From positions 1 through 64,000 of the forward strand of contig NZ_JAHWGT010000006.1 in assembly GCF_020873895.1 (NCBI RefSeq): 64,000 nt of DNA, in the 5' to 3' direction. This DNA comes from Streptomyces sp. DH12. GTDB taxonomy: Bacteria; Actinomycetota; Actinomycetes; Streptomycetales; Streptomycetaceae. Position 1 is the first letter of the stretch. Each line of letters opens with the position of its first letter. This document shows positions 24,064 to 33,205 of the stretch, one piece after another. The position numbers and the translations under genes were made by a program. Below the pieces are notes generated by a model. That model saw nothing but the letters and a program-made list of their open reading frames with translations. It was not told the origin of the DNA and made no database searches.

Positions 24064-24471
24064 TCAGAACGTCCAGCCCAGCATCGCGAACCGGCCCTCG
24101 TCGCGGGCGCCCGCCGACCGGTACGTCGCCAGGGCCGCGTCGTTGCCGGGGTCCACGCCGACCCACATGCCGTGGCAGCCGCGCTCCCGCGCCACCTCCG
24201 CGAGCGCGCCGACCAGCGCCCGCCCGACGCCGCGCCGGCGGTACGGACCGTCGACCGACAGCTCGTACAGCAGCATCTCGGCGCCCTTGTCCGGGTGGAC
24301 GTTCTCCACGCCCGACACCATCCCCGCCGCACGGCCGTCCACGTAGGCGACGAGCATGACGTGGCCCGGCGAGGCGAGGAACCGCTCGGCCCACTCCACC
24401 CGCGCCGGGCCGTCGTACAGGTGCTCGGCGGCGACCAGCTCGGCCACCGACACCGCCCGGCGGATCTCCAT
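24064..24471 (-). CDS. Small GNAT-family acetyltransferase
   Basis: 135 residues from ATG 24471 with GGGGGACGAG upstream. The fold is shown by ELSVDGPYRRRGVGRALV, where RRRGVGRA is the acetyl-CoA pyrophosphate loop, and by VDPGNDAALATYRSAGA. Size and the region around the loop resemble the AAC(3)-I-type group of GNAT proteins, but that group also includes many enzymes with no link to aminoglycosides, so a resistance function is not claimed. It faces mmsA tail to tail. Confidence 0.78.
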   Translation of the reverse strand: MEIRRAVSVAELVAAEHLYDGPARVEWAERFLASPGHVMLVAYVDGRAAGMVSGVENVHPDKGAEMLLYELSVDGPYRRRGVGRALVGALAEVARERGCHGMWVGVDPGNDAALATYRSAGARDEGRFAMLGWTF

Positions 24472-24608
24472 GTCGGCTCGTCCCCCTTCGTCCGGTTGCG
24501 TCTACCGCGACCGCGGTACGGGGACGCTACCGCCTCGTCCCGAAGGAGGCGACGGACTTCCGACCGGCGGCACCCCGGGGAGCACCGCGCGCCGTCTAGG
24601 GTCGAGGG

Positions 24609-27401
24609 ATGCGCATCCGACTCCCCCGCCGGTGGGCGGCGCTCGCCGCGGCCGCCGCGCTGCTCGCCGGCGCCGGCACCTGGACCGCCGTCGCCTCCGA
24701 CGGCGAGCCGCCGGTACACCGCGAGGACACCGTGCTGGCCATGCCCGGCGCGCGGATCGACACGTCGTTCTTCACGGCCGGCGGCGGCGGGCGCCGCCCC
24801 GCCGTGCTGCTGGGGCACGGCTTCGGCGGCGCCAAGGACGACGTGCGCGGGCAGGCGGAACGTCTCGCCCGCGACGGGTACGCCGTACTGACCTGGACCG
24901 CCCGGGGCTTCGGCGCCTCCGGCGGGCGGATCGGCCTCAACGACCCCGACCACGAGGTGAAGGACGTCCGCCGGCTGGTCGACTGGCTGGCGAAGCGGCC
25001 CGAGGTGCGGCTCGACGCGCCCGGCGACCCGCGCGTCGGGGTGTCCGGGGTGTCCTACGGCGGCGCGATCTCGCTGCTGGCCGCCGGGCACGACCGGCGG
25101 GTGGACGCCATCGCCCCGCAGATCACCTACTGGAACCTCGCCGACGCGCTCTTCCCCGACGGCGTCTTCAAGAAGCTGTGGGCCGGAATCTTCTTCACCA
25201 CCGGTGCCGGCGCCGCTCCCGGCACGGGTCCCGGCGCCGGGATCGCGCCGCCGGCCGGCGACCGGCCGCCCGCCGAGGACGGCCCGGCGGCCGGAGACGG
25301 CCCCACCGCCGGCACGGGCACGGGCGCGGGAGCGCGGCCCGCCGCGGGCCGCCCGGCGGGCGCGGCGCCGCCTCCCGCCGCCTGCGGGCGGTTCCAGCCG
25401 GAGCTGTGCGCCATGTACGAGCGGGTCGCCGTCAGCGGCCGCCCCGACGCCGCCGCCCGCGCCCTGCTGGAGGCGCGCAGCCCCTCCGCCGTCGCGGACC
25501 GCATCGCGGTGCCCACCCTCGTCGTGCAGGGCCGCTCCGACTCGCTCTTCCCGCTCTCCCACGGCGACGCCATCGCCGAGGCCGTCGCCGACAACGGCGC
25601 CCCCGTCGCCGTCGACTGGATCGCCGGCGGGCACGACGGCGGCGACGCCGAGGCCGACCGCGTCCACGCCCGGATCACCGACTGGTTCGACCGGTACCTG
25701 AAGGGCGACACCGCCGTGGACACCGGTCCCGCCTTCCGCGTCAGCCGCACCGGCGGGGTCGACTCCACCGACGGGCGGGCCACGCTGCGCGGCGCCACCG
25801 CCGACCGCTACCCGGGCCTGCGCGCCGGGGTCCGCGCCCTGCCGCTCGCCGGCCCCGCGCAGACCTTCCGCAACCCCGCCGGGGCGAACCCGCCCGCCAT
25901 CTCCGCCGTGCCCGGCGTCAGCGGCGGGCTGTCGCAGCTGTCCTCGCTCGGCATGGGCGTCTCCGTCGACTTCCCCGGCCAGCACGCCCGGTTCGAGACC
26001 CGCCCGCTCGCCGAGCCGCTGCGCGTCACCGGCTCGCCGACCGTCCGCGTCAGGGTCGCCTCCGACAGCGGTGAGGCCGTCCTCTTCGGCAAGGTGTACG
26101 ACGTGGGCCCCGACGGCCGGCAGCAGGTGCTGCCCGCCCAACTCGTCGCCCCCGTCCGCGTCGCCGACGTCCGGGCCGGCCGGACGGTCGAGCTGACCCT
26201 GCCCGCGATCGACCACGAGGTGGAGGCCGGGCACCGGCTGCGCCTCGTCCTCGCCGCCACCGACCTCGGCTACGCCTCACCCGCGGCCCCCGCCGCGTAC
26301 ACGGTCTCCCTCGCCGGCGGCGGGCTCTCCGTGCCGACCGCGCCGACCGTGCGGACCGAGGCCGCCGGTCTGCCCTGGTGGGTGTGGGGGCTGCCCGCGG
26401 GCGGCGCCCTCGTCGCCGCGGCGCTGCTGCTGACGGCCCGCCGCCGCACCGCCGCGCCCGCCCCCGACCCGGGGCTGGCCGACGTGCCCCTGACCATCAG
26501 CGGGCTGACGAAGCGCTACGCGGGCTCCACGGACGCCTACGCGGTGCGCGACCTGTCATTCCGCGTCGAGAAGGGCCAGGTCCTCGGCCTGCTCGGGCCC
26601 AACGGCGCCGGCAAGACCACCACCCTGCGGATGCTCATGGGCCTCATCGCCCCCGACGACGGGGAGGTCCGCGTCTTCGGCCACGCCATCCGGCCCGGCG
26701 CGCCCGTACTGTCCCGGGTGGGCGCCTTCGTGGAGGGCGCCGGCTTCCTGCCGCACCTGTCCGGCCGGGAGAACCTCGAACTGTACTGGCGGGCCACCGG
26801 CCGCCCCGCCGGGGACGCCCACCTGGACGAGGCGCTGGAGATCGCCGGGCTCGGCGGCGCGCTCGCCCGCGCGGTGCGCACGTACTCGCAGGGCATGCGG
26901 CAGCGGCTCGCCATCGCCCAGGCCATGCTGGGCCTGCCGGACCTGCTCATCCTCGACGAGCCGACCAACGGGCTGGACCCGCCGCAGATCCGCGAGATGC
27001 GGGACGTGATGATCCGGTACGCGGCCGGCGGCCGGACGGTGATCGTCTCCAGCCATCTGCTGTCGGAGGTCGAGCAGTCCTGCACCCACCTCGTCGTGAT
27101 GGACCGCGGCCGGCTCGTCCAGGCCGGGCCGGTCGCCGAGATCACCGGCAGCGGCGACACCTTGCTCGTCACCACCGAGGGCGAGCTCCCCGACCAGCTG
27201 GTCGAGAAGGTCGGCGGCCTGCCGGGCGTCGGCTCCGCCACCCGCGCGGAGGGCGGCCTGCTCGTCCGGCTGGACGGGGCCACCGCCGCCGCGCTCGTCG
27301 CCGACCTGGTGCGGCTCGGCGTGCCCGTCACCGGTGCGGGCCCGCACCGCCGCCTGGAGGACGCGTTCCTCACCCTGATCGGAGGAGGAGGCGCCGCATG
27401 A
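24609..27401 (+). CDS. Fusion: exported alpha/beta hydrolase (CocE/X-Pro peptidase-like) + ABC transporter ATPase
   Basis: 930 residues in one frame. Residues 1-30 form a signal anchor. A CocE/X-Pro dipeptidyl-peptidase-like alpha/beta hydrolase follows, with nucleophile Ser149 in GVSYGG and a Pro/Gly-rich insert around 205-260; next a beta-rich PepX C-terminal-type domain (to about 585), and a transmembrane helix at about 590-612. The last ~300 residues are an ABC ATPase with Walker A GPNGAGKTT (about 664-672), signature YSQGMRQRL (about 759) and LLILDEPTNGLDP (about 780). Topology puts the hydrolase outside and the ATPase inside. The stop overlaps the permease start (ATGA). Possibly couples peptide or ester hydrolysis to transport. 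Confidence 0.85.
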   Translation: MRIRLPRRWAALAAAAALLAGAGTWTAVASDGEPPVHREDTVLAMPGARIDTSFFTAGGGGRRPAVLLGHGFGGAKDDVRGQAERLARDGYAVLTWTARGFGASGGRIGLNDPDHEVKDVRRLVDWLAKRPEVRLDAPGDPRVGVSGVSYGGAISLLAAGHDRRVDAIAPQITYWNLADALFPDGVFKKLWAGIFFTTGAGAAPGTGPGAGIAPPAGDRPPAEDGPAAGDGPTAGTGTGAGARPAAGRPAGAAPPPAACGRFQPELCAMYERVAVSGRPDAAARALLEARSPSAVADRIAVPTLVVQGRSDSLFPLSHGDAIAEAVADNGAPVAVDWIAGGHDGGDAEADRVHARITDWFDRYLKGDTAVDTGPAFRVSRTGGVDSTDGRATLRGATADRYPGLRAGVRALPLAGPAQTFRNPAGANPPAISAVPGVSGGLSQLSSLGMGVSVDFPGQHARFETRPLAEPLRVTGSPTVRVRVASDSGEAVLFGKVYDVGPDGRQQVLPAQLVAPVRVADVRAGRTVELTLPAIDHEVEAGHRLRLVLAATDLGYASPAAPAAYTVSLAGGGLSVPTAPTVRTEAAGLPWWVWGLPAGGALVAAALLLTARRRTAAPAPDPGLADVPLTISGLTKRYAGSTDAYAVRDLSFRVEKGQVLGLLGPNGAGKTTTLRMLMGLIAPDDGEVRVFGHAIRPGAPVLSRVGAFVEGAGFLPHLSGRENLELYWRATGRPAGDAHLDEALEIAGLGGALARAVRTYSQGMRQRLAIAQAMLGLPDLLILDEPTNGLDPPQIREMRDVMIRYAAGGRTVIVSSHLLSEVEQSCTHLVVMDRGRLVQAGPVAEITGSGDTLLVTTEGELPDQLVEKVGGLPGVGSATRAEGGLLVRLDGATAAALVADLVRLGVPVTGAGPHRRLEDAFLTLIGGGGAA

Positions 27402-28255
27402 CCGCGCTGCTCGACTCGGCGCCCGGCTACCGCGCCGGGCACACCCTGCCCCTGCGCGTCGAGGCGGTGCGCCAGCTCAAGCGGCGCCGCACGGCCGTGA
27501 TGGGCGCCGTCCTGGCCGCCCTGCCGTTCGTCCTCATCGTCGCCTTCGCCATCGGCGGCGGGGACGACGACGGGCCCGACCGGCGGATCACCCTGATGGA
27601 CACGGCGACGGCGTCGGCCGCGAACTTCGCCGCGACCTGCCTGTTCGTCTCGGCCGGCTTCCTGCTGGTGATCCCCGTCGCGCTGTTCTGCGGGGACACC
27701 GTGGCCTCCGAGGCGGGCTGGTCGTCGCTGCGCTACCTGCTCGCCGCGCCCGTCCCGCGCGCCCGGCTGCTGTGGTCGAAGCTCGTGGTGGCCCTCGCCT
27801 TCAGCGCCGCCGCGATGGTGCTGCTGCCGCTCGTCGCGCTGGCCGCCGGCACCGTCGCGTATGGGTGGGGGCCGCTGCGGCTGCCGACCGGCGGCGCCCT
27901 GCCCGCGGTCGACAGCCTGGGGCGGCTGGCCCTCGCGGTGGCGTTCGTCTTCGTCTCCCAACTGGTCACCGCGGGGCTCGCCTTCTGGCTGTCCACCCGC
28001 ACCGACGCCCCGCTGGGGGCCGTCGGCGGCGCCGTCGGCCTGACGATCGTCGGCAACGTCCTCGACGCGGTGACCGCGCTCGGCGACTGGCGGGAGTTCC
28101 TGCCCGCGCACTGGCAGTACGCCTGGATCGACGCCCTCCAGCCGCAGTTGGAGTGGGGCGGCATGGTCAAGGGCGCGGCGGTCTCCGTGGCCTGCGCGAC
28201 GGTCCTCTTCGCGCTCGCGTTCCGCGGCTTCGCCCGCAAGGACATCGTGTCGTGA
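27398..28255 (+). CDS. ABC transporter permease (ABC-2 type)
   Basis: 285 residues; start ATG 27398 with GGAGGAGG just upstream and a 4-base overlap with the fusion ATPase gene, so the two are translationally coupled. About six hydrophobic helices are seen (around residues 35-55, 85-110, 130-160, 180-205, 210-230 and 255-275), with the ABC-2-type pattern EAGWSSLRYLLAAPVPRARLL between helices 2 and 3. It most likely forms the membrane part of the transporter driven by the upstream ATPase; export is usual for this type. The substrate is unknown. Confidence 0.85.
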   Translation: MTALLDSAPGYRAGHTLPLRVEAVRQLKRRRTAVMGAVLAALPFVLIVAFAIGGGDDDGPDRRITLMDTATASAANFAATCLFVSAGFLLVIPVALFCGDTVASEAGWSSLRYLLAAPVPRARLLWSKLVVALAFSAAAMVLLPLVALAAGTVAYGWGPLRLPTGGALPAVDSLGRLALAVAFVFVSQLVTAGLAFWLSTRTDAPLGAVGGAVGLTIVGNVLDAVTALGDWREFLPAHWQYAWIDALQPQLEWGGMVKGAAVSVACATVLFALAFRGFARKDIVS

Positions 28256-28380
28256 CCGGTCGGGCGGGCCGGCGGCCCCGGACGGCGGTGGCCGCCGCGA
28301 TCCCGTCCGCGCCGCCCGGCCCGCCGCCGGAACCGAGCGGTGGTGGGGGAGGGCCGGTGGGGTGGGGGAGGGGCGCGGTC

Positions 28381-29121
28381 TCACAGCCAGCCGCGGCGGG
28401 CCGCCTCCGCCCCCGCGCGGAAGCGGCTCGTCGTGCCCAGGGCGGCCAGCAGCTCGCCCACGCGGCGGCTGTACGTGCGCCCCGATATGCCCAGGCGGGC
28501 CGCCGCCGTCTCGTCGGTGAGCCCGGCCAGCAGCGCGTCCAGCACCGGGCGGAGCCGCGGCGGCAGGCCGGTGCCGCCGGCTGACGCCTCGCCGATGTCC
28601 TCGCCGGCGTCCCACCAGGCGTGGTGGGCCCGCACCAGGGCCTGGACGACGACCGGGTCCCGGATCAGCAGCAGGCCGTTGTGGAGGAGCTCCAGGTCGA
28701 GGGGGACCGCCGCGACCGCCCGGTCCACGATGATCATCTTGAAGGGGATCGCGTCCGTCAGCCGGGCCCGGCCGGGCAGCCGCGCCGTCGCCACGAGGTC
28801 GGCCGCGGTGACCCGGGCCAACGCGTGGCGCGGCACCACCTGGCGGACCGTCCGCACCCGCTCGGCCGCCGTGCGCACGCACGTCCCCGCCATCTCCAGG
28901 ATCGGCTCGGGGATCGGCTGGCGCAGGGCGGCCGCCGGGTCGTCGAAGGTCAGCAGTTCGCGGCGGGCCGACTCGGTGAGGGCCGCGAGGGCGGCGCAGA
29001 TGTGCCGCGTGCCCCGCACCGGCTGCCCCGCGGGACGGGGCGACAGCGGTGGGGCCGCCCGCGCCGGTACCGCCTCCCGTGCCGCTCTCCGGCCGAGCAC
29101 GGAACCAGGGACGTTCGCCAC
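28381..29121 (-). CDS. LuxR-type helix-turn-helix regulator
   Basis: 246 residues from GTG 29121 (GGGGGG about 10 bases upstream). The C-terminal ~60 residues (LDALLAGLTDETAAARLGISGRTYSRRV...) form a LuxR/GerE-type HTH. The middle part with MIIVDRAVAAVPLD and VVVQALVRAHHAWW matches the phospholipase-D-like fold common in streptomycete single-HTH regulators that have a degenerate N-terminal domain. No receiver domain or ATPase motif is seen. It is divergent from the DUF4142/sortase operon and convergent with the ABC permease; targets are unknown. Confidence 0.8.
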   Translation of the reverse strand: MANVPGSVLGRRAAREAVPARAAPPLSPRPAGQPVRGTRHICAALAALTESARRELLTFDDPAAALRQPIPEPILEMAGTCVRTAAERVRTVRQVVPRHALARVTAADLVATARLPGRARLTDAIPFKMIIVDRAVAAVPLDLELLHNGLLLIRDPVVVQALVRAHHAWWDAGEDIGEASAGGTGLPPRLRPVLDALLAGLTDETAAARLGISGRTYSRRVGELLAALGTTSRFRAGAEAARRGWL

Positions 29122-29438
29122 GGCCGATCACCCCCCGTCATCGCCAAGGAACGTACGCCACTCCATGTACTCATGTGACTCCGTACGGTGACAAGGGTGA
29201 TGTCGGTGGAATGGCGAGTCCCGGCCACACCCCTGTGCGCCGTCGACGGCGGGCGCGATCCCGGGCGTCCGCACCGGCGCGCTCGGGGTGAGGGGCCGCG
29301 CCCGCCGTCCGGGTGAGTCGCCGCCCGTTCGCACTAGCGCCGATGGCGGGTGATCGGGCGCCGTGTCCCGATGGTGGTGCGGCCCGCCAACCGCCGGGCC
29401 GCGGACCGACCCCTCCACGAACGGATGACGACGACGCC
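29122..29438. other. Intergenic region between divergent genes
   Basis: 317 bases between the LuxR-type gene and the DUF4142 gene, which read apart, so both promoters should lie here. I see no convincing promoter pair, operator or small gene. Confidence 0.4.
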
Positions 29439-30137
29439 ATGCGCACGCATCACTTCTGGGCCGCGACGGCCCTCACCTGCCTCTCCCTCTCCGGCATAGC
29501 CGCCGCCCCGGCCCTCGCCGACGGCGCGAGCCCCACCGACAGCGCGTTCCTGCGCGCGGCGCACCAGGGCAACCTGACCGAGATAGCCGCCGGCCGGGAC
29601 GCTCAGAAGAACGCCACGACCGCGTGTGTGAAGAAGGTCGGCGGCGTCCTCGAACGCGACCACACCAAGCTGGACGCGGCGACGAAGGCCCTCGCCGACA
29701 AGCAGGGCGTCGACCTGCCCGTCGCCCCCAGCGCCGAGCAGCAGCAGATCCTGGCCGACGTCATGGCCAAGGCGGGCAGCAGCGCGTACGACGACGCCTG
29801 GCTGAAGGCGCAGGACGCCGCCCACGTCAAGACCCTCGGCATGATCGACCACCAGATCGCCGCGGGGAGGAACGCCGAGGTGACGGCCGCCGCGAAGGCC
29901 GCCCGGCCGATCGTCGCGCACCACCACTCCATGGTCCGTGGCGGCACCTGCCACGACGGCGCGGCGACCACCGTCCCCAAGACCATCCACGCGGGCAGCG
30001 GCGGCCAGGTCGCCCTCGCCGCCGACGACGGGGTGCCGGCGTTCGTCGCCGTGCCGGCGATGGCCGTCGGCGGCGTGCTCGTCGCGGGCGCCGCCTTCTG
30101 GGCGGCCGGGCGCATCCGCCGCCACGACACGCGCTGA
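29439..30137 (+). CDS. DUF4142 surface protein with C-terminal membrane anchor
   Basis: 232 residues from ATG 29439. A Sec signal peptide (MRTHHFWAATALTCLSL..., site near PALADGA) precedes a four-helix DUF4142 domain (about residues 30-180) of the ferritin-like type, with HHHSM near its end and two Cys (TACVKK, GGTCHDG) that may form a disulfide. After a Gly-rich spacer (HAGSGG) there is a hydrophobic helix (about 198-222) and the basic end RIRRHDTR. That layout is a cell-wall sorting signal without a classical LPXTG. The class F sortase gene starts 3 bases after its stop, so this protein is the likely substrate. Confidence 0.8.
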   Translation: MRTHHFWAATALTCLSLSGIAAAPALADGASPTDSAFLRAAHQGNLTEIAAGRDAQKNATTACVKKVGGVLERDHTKLDAATKALADKQGVDLPVAPSAEQQQILADVMAKAGSSAYDDAWLKAQDAAHVKTLGMIDHQIAAGRNAEVTAAAKAARPIVAHHHSMVRGGTCHDGAATTVPKTIHAGSGGQVALAADDGVPAFVAVPAMAVGGVLVAGAAFWAAGRIRRHDTR

Positions 30138-30140
30138 CAC

Positions 30141-30755
30141 ATGGGCGGCAGGCTCTCCACCGAACCCGGCCCGGGCCGCCTGCTGGCCTGGGCCGGGCTC
30201 GCGGGCGCCGCGTCGGCGGCGCTCGCGCTGTTCCTGCCCGCGTCGGCGCCCGCCCCGGCCGACGCGGGCGCGGTGCCGACCGGGCGGGCCAGCGGTCCCG
30301 CGTCGGGCGCGGCCCACTCGCCGCCCGTGACCCTCACCGTGCCGGGGCACGTCGACAGCCTGCCGGTCGACCCGGTCGCGGGGGCCGGCGCGGCGCTCGA
30401 CGTGCCGCCCTCCCCGTCCCGGCTCGGCTGGTGGGCGCTGGGCGCCCCGCCGGGGGCCGCCCGGGGCACCCTGCTGATCGCCGGGCACCTGGACTCGGCC
30501 GAGGAGGGGCCCGGCCCGTTCGAGGCCCTGCACTCCCTGCCGATGGGCGCGTACGCGCACGTCGCCGCGGCGGACGGGACCCGGCACACGTACCGCATCG
30601 TGGCCCGGCGCACCTACCCGGCGGGCGCCCTGCCCGACGACCTCTTCTCGGCGGAGGGCCGTCCCCGGCTCGTGCTGGTCACCTGCGCCGGCGCCTTCGA
30701 CCCCGACGAGCGGGTCTACGCGGAGAACCTCGTCCTGTACGGCGTGCCGGCGTGA
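30141..30755 (+). CDS. Class F sortase
   Basis: 204 residues from ATG 30141. A single N-terminal helix (about residues 14-35) anchors it; a Pro/Ala-rich linker follows. The sortase barrel has the catalytic His116 in IAGHLDS, Cys182 in LVLVTCAGAF and Arg191 in ERVYAENLVLYG, the class F set of actinobacteria. It cleaves a sorting signal and links the protein to cell wall or another acceptor. The co-transcribed DUF4142 gene directly upstream is the probable substrate. A strong terminator follows. Confidence 0.88.
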   Translation: MGGRLSTEPGPGRLLAWAGLAGAASAALALFLPASAPAPADAGAVPTGRASGPASGAAHSPPVTLTVPGHVDSLPVDPVAGAGAALDVPPSPSRLGWWALGAPPGAARGTLLIAGHLDSAEEGPGPFEALHSLPMGAYAHVAAADGTRHTYRIVARRTYPAGALPDDLFSAEGRPRLVLVTCAGAFDPDERVYAENLVLYGVPA

Positions 30756-30797
30756 GGCGTCCACCGCGGACGCGGCCGGGGCGCCCCGGAAACGCGG

Positions 30798-30834
30798 GTG
30801 GGCCCCGGGAGGATCGGATCCTCCCGGGGCCCAC
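30798..30834. terminator. Long hairpin between sortase gene and FG-GAP protein gene
   Basis: A perfect 18-bp inverted repeat with a 1-base loop (arms 30798-30815 and 30817-30834) lies between the stop of the sortase gene (30755) and the stop of the opposing gene (30910). It can end transcription from both sides. Confidence 0.85.
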
Positions 30835-30909
30835 TGGCGGGTCGCGCCGGTGACCGACGCGACCGCCACTACGCCGTCACGCGACTACGCCGTCACGCGA
30901 CCACCGGCC

Positions 30910-33126
30910 TCAGCCGAAGGCGCGGCCGAACTGGCCGCCGACGGCCGGCAGGCCGTTGGTGCCCGGCTTGTACGTGGTCGCAGCGGTGGCCGCACCGGTG
31001 CGGCCACCGGTCGCGTTGCCCCAGGGCAGGGCGTACGCGGCGCCGTACGGGGCGGCGTTGGGCACGCCGACGTACAGACGGGTCGCGCTCCCGCCGAGCC
31101 AGGTGCCGACGGCGTGGCCGGCGGCCGGCGCGCCGCCGAGGCCGGAGGCGTCGCCCGCCTGGATCCAGTGGTCGTGCGCACCGGCGCCACCGAACGGGTA
31201 GAAGGTCTGCACCGCGCCGGCGCCCGCGAGGGAGCCGAGGGCCTCACCCGGGATGCCGACCGCGAGCGCGATCGTCGACGGGGAGCCGACGGAGCGCGGG
31301 GCGGTGTTGGCGAGGACGACCTTGGTGCCGAACTTGTCACCGGTCTCGGCGGCGCCGGCGACGTCGGTGACCTCCTGCTGGACGTTGGAGGCCGCGGTGA
31401 CCGCGCCCGCCGCGGAGACGCGCAGGGTGTGCACGCCGCCCGCGTCGGCCTTGTTCGCCGTGCCGACGGTGAGGTCCTCACCGGGGGAGCCGATCGCGAC
31501 GACCGTGTCGGTCGCGGTGGCCGCGCCCGAGGGGCGGTACTCGACGGCGGCGACGGACGCGCCGAACTGGTCGCCCGGCTCGGCGCCGCCGCTGATGAAC
31601 GCGGCGTCCTGGTCGAAGCCGGAGACCGGGGCGGGCACCTTGTCGGCGTTCAGCGCGTGCTTGCTGATCTGCACGCCGCCGGCGTCCTTCTCGGTGCCGA
31701 TGGCCTCGCCCGGCGTGCCGATGACGATGTGGTTCGCGGAGCCCGCGACGGCGGAACCGAAGCGGTCGTTCGCCTCGGGGTCGCCCGCGTAGCCCGGCTT
31801 GTCCTGGTTGATGGCGGTGCTGACGCTGCCGCGCAGGTAGATGGCGCTGCCGGCCTTCGCGACGGAGCCGAGGGCCTCCCCCGGGATGCCGATCAGCAGG
31901 TACGGCTCGCCCTCGGCGGTGTGGCCGGCGGCCACGGCGTGGCCGAACCGGTCGCCGGCCTCGGAGGCCGAACCCTTGATCGCGGCGACGTCGCCGAGGC
32001 CCTGGACGTAGTCCTTGGCGGCGCGGCCCGTGCCGATGCCGCCCGGGGCGCCGTACAGGATCTGCACGGAGCCGGCGTCGGCGTTGACCGTCGAGCCGAC
32101 GGTGATGTCCTCGGCGGGGACGCCGACGACGAGGTCGGTGCAGCCGTCCTCGTTCTCGTCGAACGTCGCCAGGGACTCGCCGTACCAGTCGCTCGCCTCG
32201 GAGGAGCCCGGCACGTACGCCTGGTCCTGGTTCAGCTCGGCGGTGCCCTTGCCGCCGCCGTAGACGACGCGTACGACACCGGCGTTGGCGTCGCCGCCGA
32301 CGGTGGCCTTCGGGTCGCCGATGGCGACGTCCTCGGCGCCGTCGCAGTCGAAGTCGGTGACGACCGGCGCGGCGGTCGTGGCGCCGACCCAGGCGCGCAG
32401 GTCGTCGACGCGGGTGTCGACGGCGGCGGTGCTGGTGACCGCGGCGTCGATGCCGAAGCAGCCGGCCTGATAGGAGCGGCTGTTCACCGCGACGAGCTGC
32501 GGCGCGCCGCTGCCCGTGCGCAGGACCGGGCCGCCGGTGTCGCCGGCGCAGACGGACACGCCGTTCTGGCCGGTGACGTTGACCTCGGCGGCGTTCACCG
32601 CGTCGACGGTGAAGGTGCCGCTGTGCAGCTTGAGGGGCGCCCACTCGTCCTTGGTGCGGCCGTAGCCGGCGGCCTTCAGCTGCTCGCCGGCCGTGGCTGC
32701 GGTGGCGCTGAGGGCGACGGGGGCGACGGTGGTGACGGGCCGGTTCAGGCGGACCAGCGCCGCGTCACGGGAGGGGTGCGCGACGACCTGCACGACGTTG
32801 CGCACCACGCCGGCGGCGGTGGTGAGGTCGGTGCGGCCGATGGTGGCGGTCGTCTTCAGCTTGGGCGCGCCCGCGGGCACGGCCAGGCCGGCGGCCGGGT
32901 TGTCGGCGAAGCAGCTGGCGGCGGTCAGCAGCCACTCGCGGTCGACGAGGGCGGCGGAGCAGGCGCGCTGCCCGTCGCCGATGTCGAGGCGGGCGGTGAA
33001 GGCGAGCGAGCCTTCGGCCTCCGCGGTGCCGGTGACGGCGTTCGCGGGAAGCGCGAGGGGCGCCGCTATCAGGGCCGCGGTCAGCGCGGCCAGCCCGGCC
33101 GAGCGGGCGATGTGCGGACGTTGCAT
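30910..33126 (-). CDS. Secreted FG-GAP repeat protein with an inactive trypsin-like domain
   Basis: 738 residues. A Sec signal peptide (to about residue 30) precedes a chymotrypsin-fold domain (about 35-250), then six or seven FG-GAP repeats (about 260-738, e.g. DFDCDGAEDVAIG, ENEDGCTDLVVG, DRFGHAVAAG, IGIPGEA), which build an integrin-like beta-propeller. In the protease domain the His of TAAHC is Ser71 (LLTAASC) and the Ser of GDSGGP is Thr197 (CAGDTGGP); only the Asp121 position remains (SRDAALVRL). It is therefore very likely not a classical protease but a binding protein. It is followed upstream on the strand by another small secreted protein gene. Confidence 0.85.
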   Translation of the reverse strand: MQRPHIARSAGLAALTAALIAAPLALPANAVTGTAEAEGSLAFTARLDIGDGQRACSAALVDREWLLTAASCFADNPAAGLAVPAGAPKLKTTATIGRTDLTTAAGVVRNVVQVVAHPSRDAALVRLNRPVTTVAPVALSATAATAGEQLKAAGYGRTKDEWAPLKLHSGTFTVDAVNAAEVNVTGQNGVSVCAGDTGGPVLRTGSGAPQLVAVNSRSYQAGCFGIDAAVTSTAAVDTRVDDLRAWVGATTAAPVVTDFDCDGAEDVAIGDPKATVGGDANAGVVRVVYGGGKGTAELNQDQAYVPGSSEASDWYGESLATFDENEDGCTDLVVGVPAEDITVGSTVNADAGSVQILYGAPGGIGTGRAAKDYVQGLGDVAAIKGSASEAGDRFGHAVAAGHTAEGEPYLLIGIPGEALGSVAKAGSAIYLRGSVSTAINQDKPGYAGDPEANDRFGSAVAGSANHIVIGTPGEAIGTEKDAGGVQISKHALNADKVPAPVSGFDQDAAFISGGAEPGDQFGASVAAVEYRPSGAATATDTVVAIGSPGEDLTVGTANKADAGGVHTLRVSAAGAVTAASNVQQEVTDVAGAAETGDKFGTKVVLANTAPRSVGSPSTIALAVGIPGEALGSLAGAGAVQTFYPFGGAGAHDHWIQAGDASGLGGAPAAGHAVGTWLGGSATRLYVGVPNAAPYGAAYALPWGNATGGRTGAATAATTYKPGTNGLPAVGGQFGRAFG

Positions 33127-33205
33127 CGGGATTTCCTCGTGTGGGGGTGTCGAGGAGCCGGTGGCCGTCGCCGGCGTTCCGGCTCCTCGGGCGACAGGAC
33201 CGGCC

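Noticed and set aside
24064-24471. Aminoglycoside 3-N-acetyltransferase (resistance gene)
   Set aside because: The similarity is at the level of the GNAT fold and size; substrate-specific residues cannot be judged.
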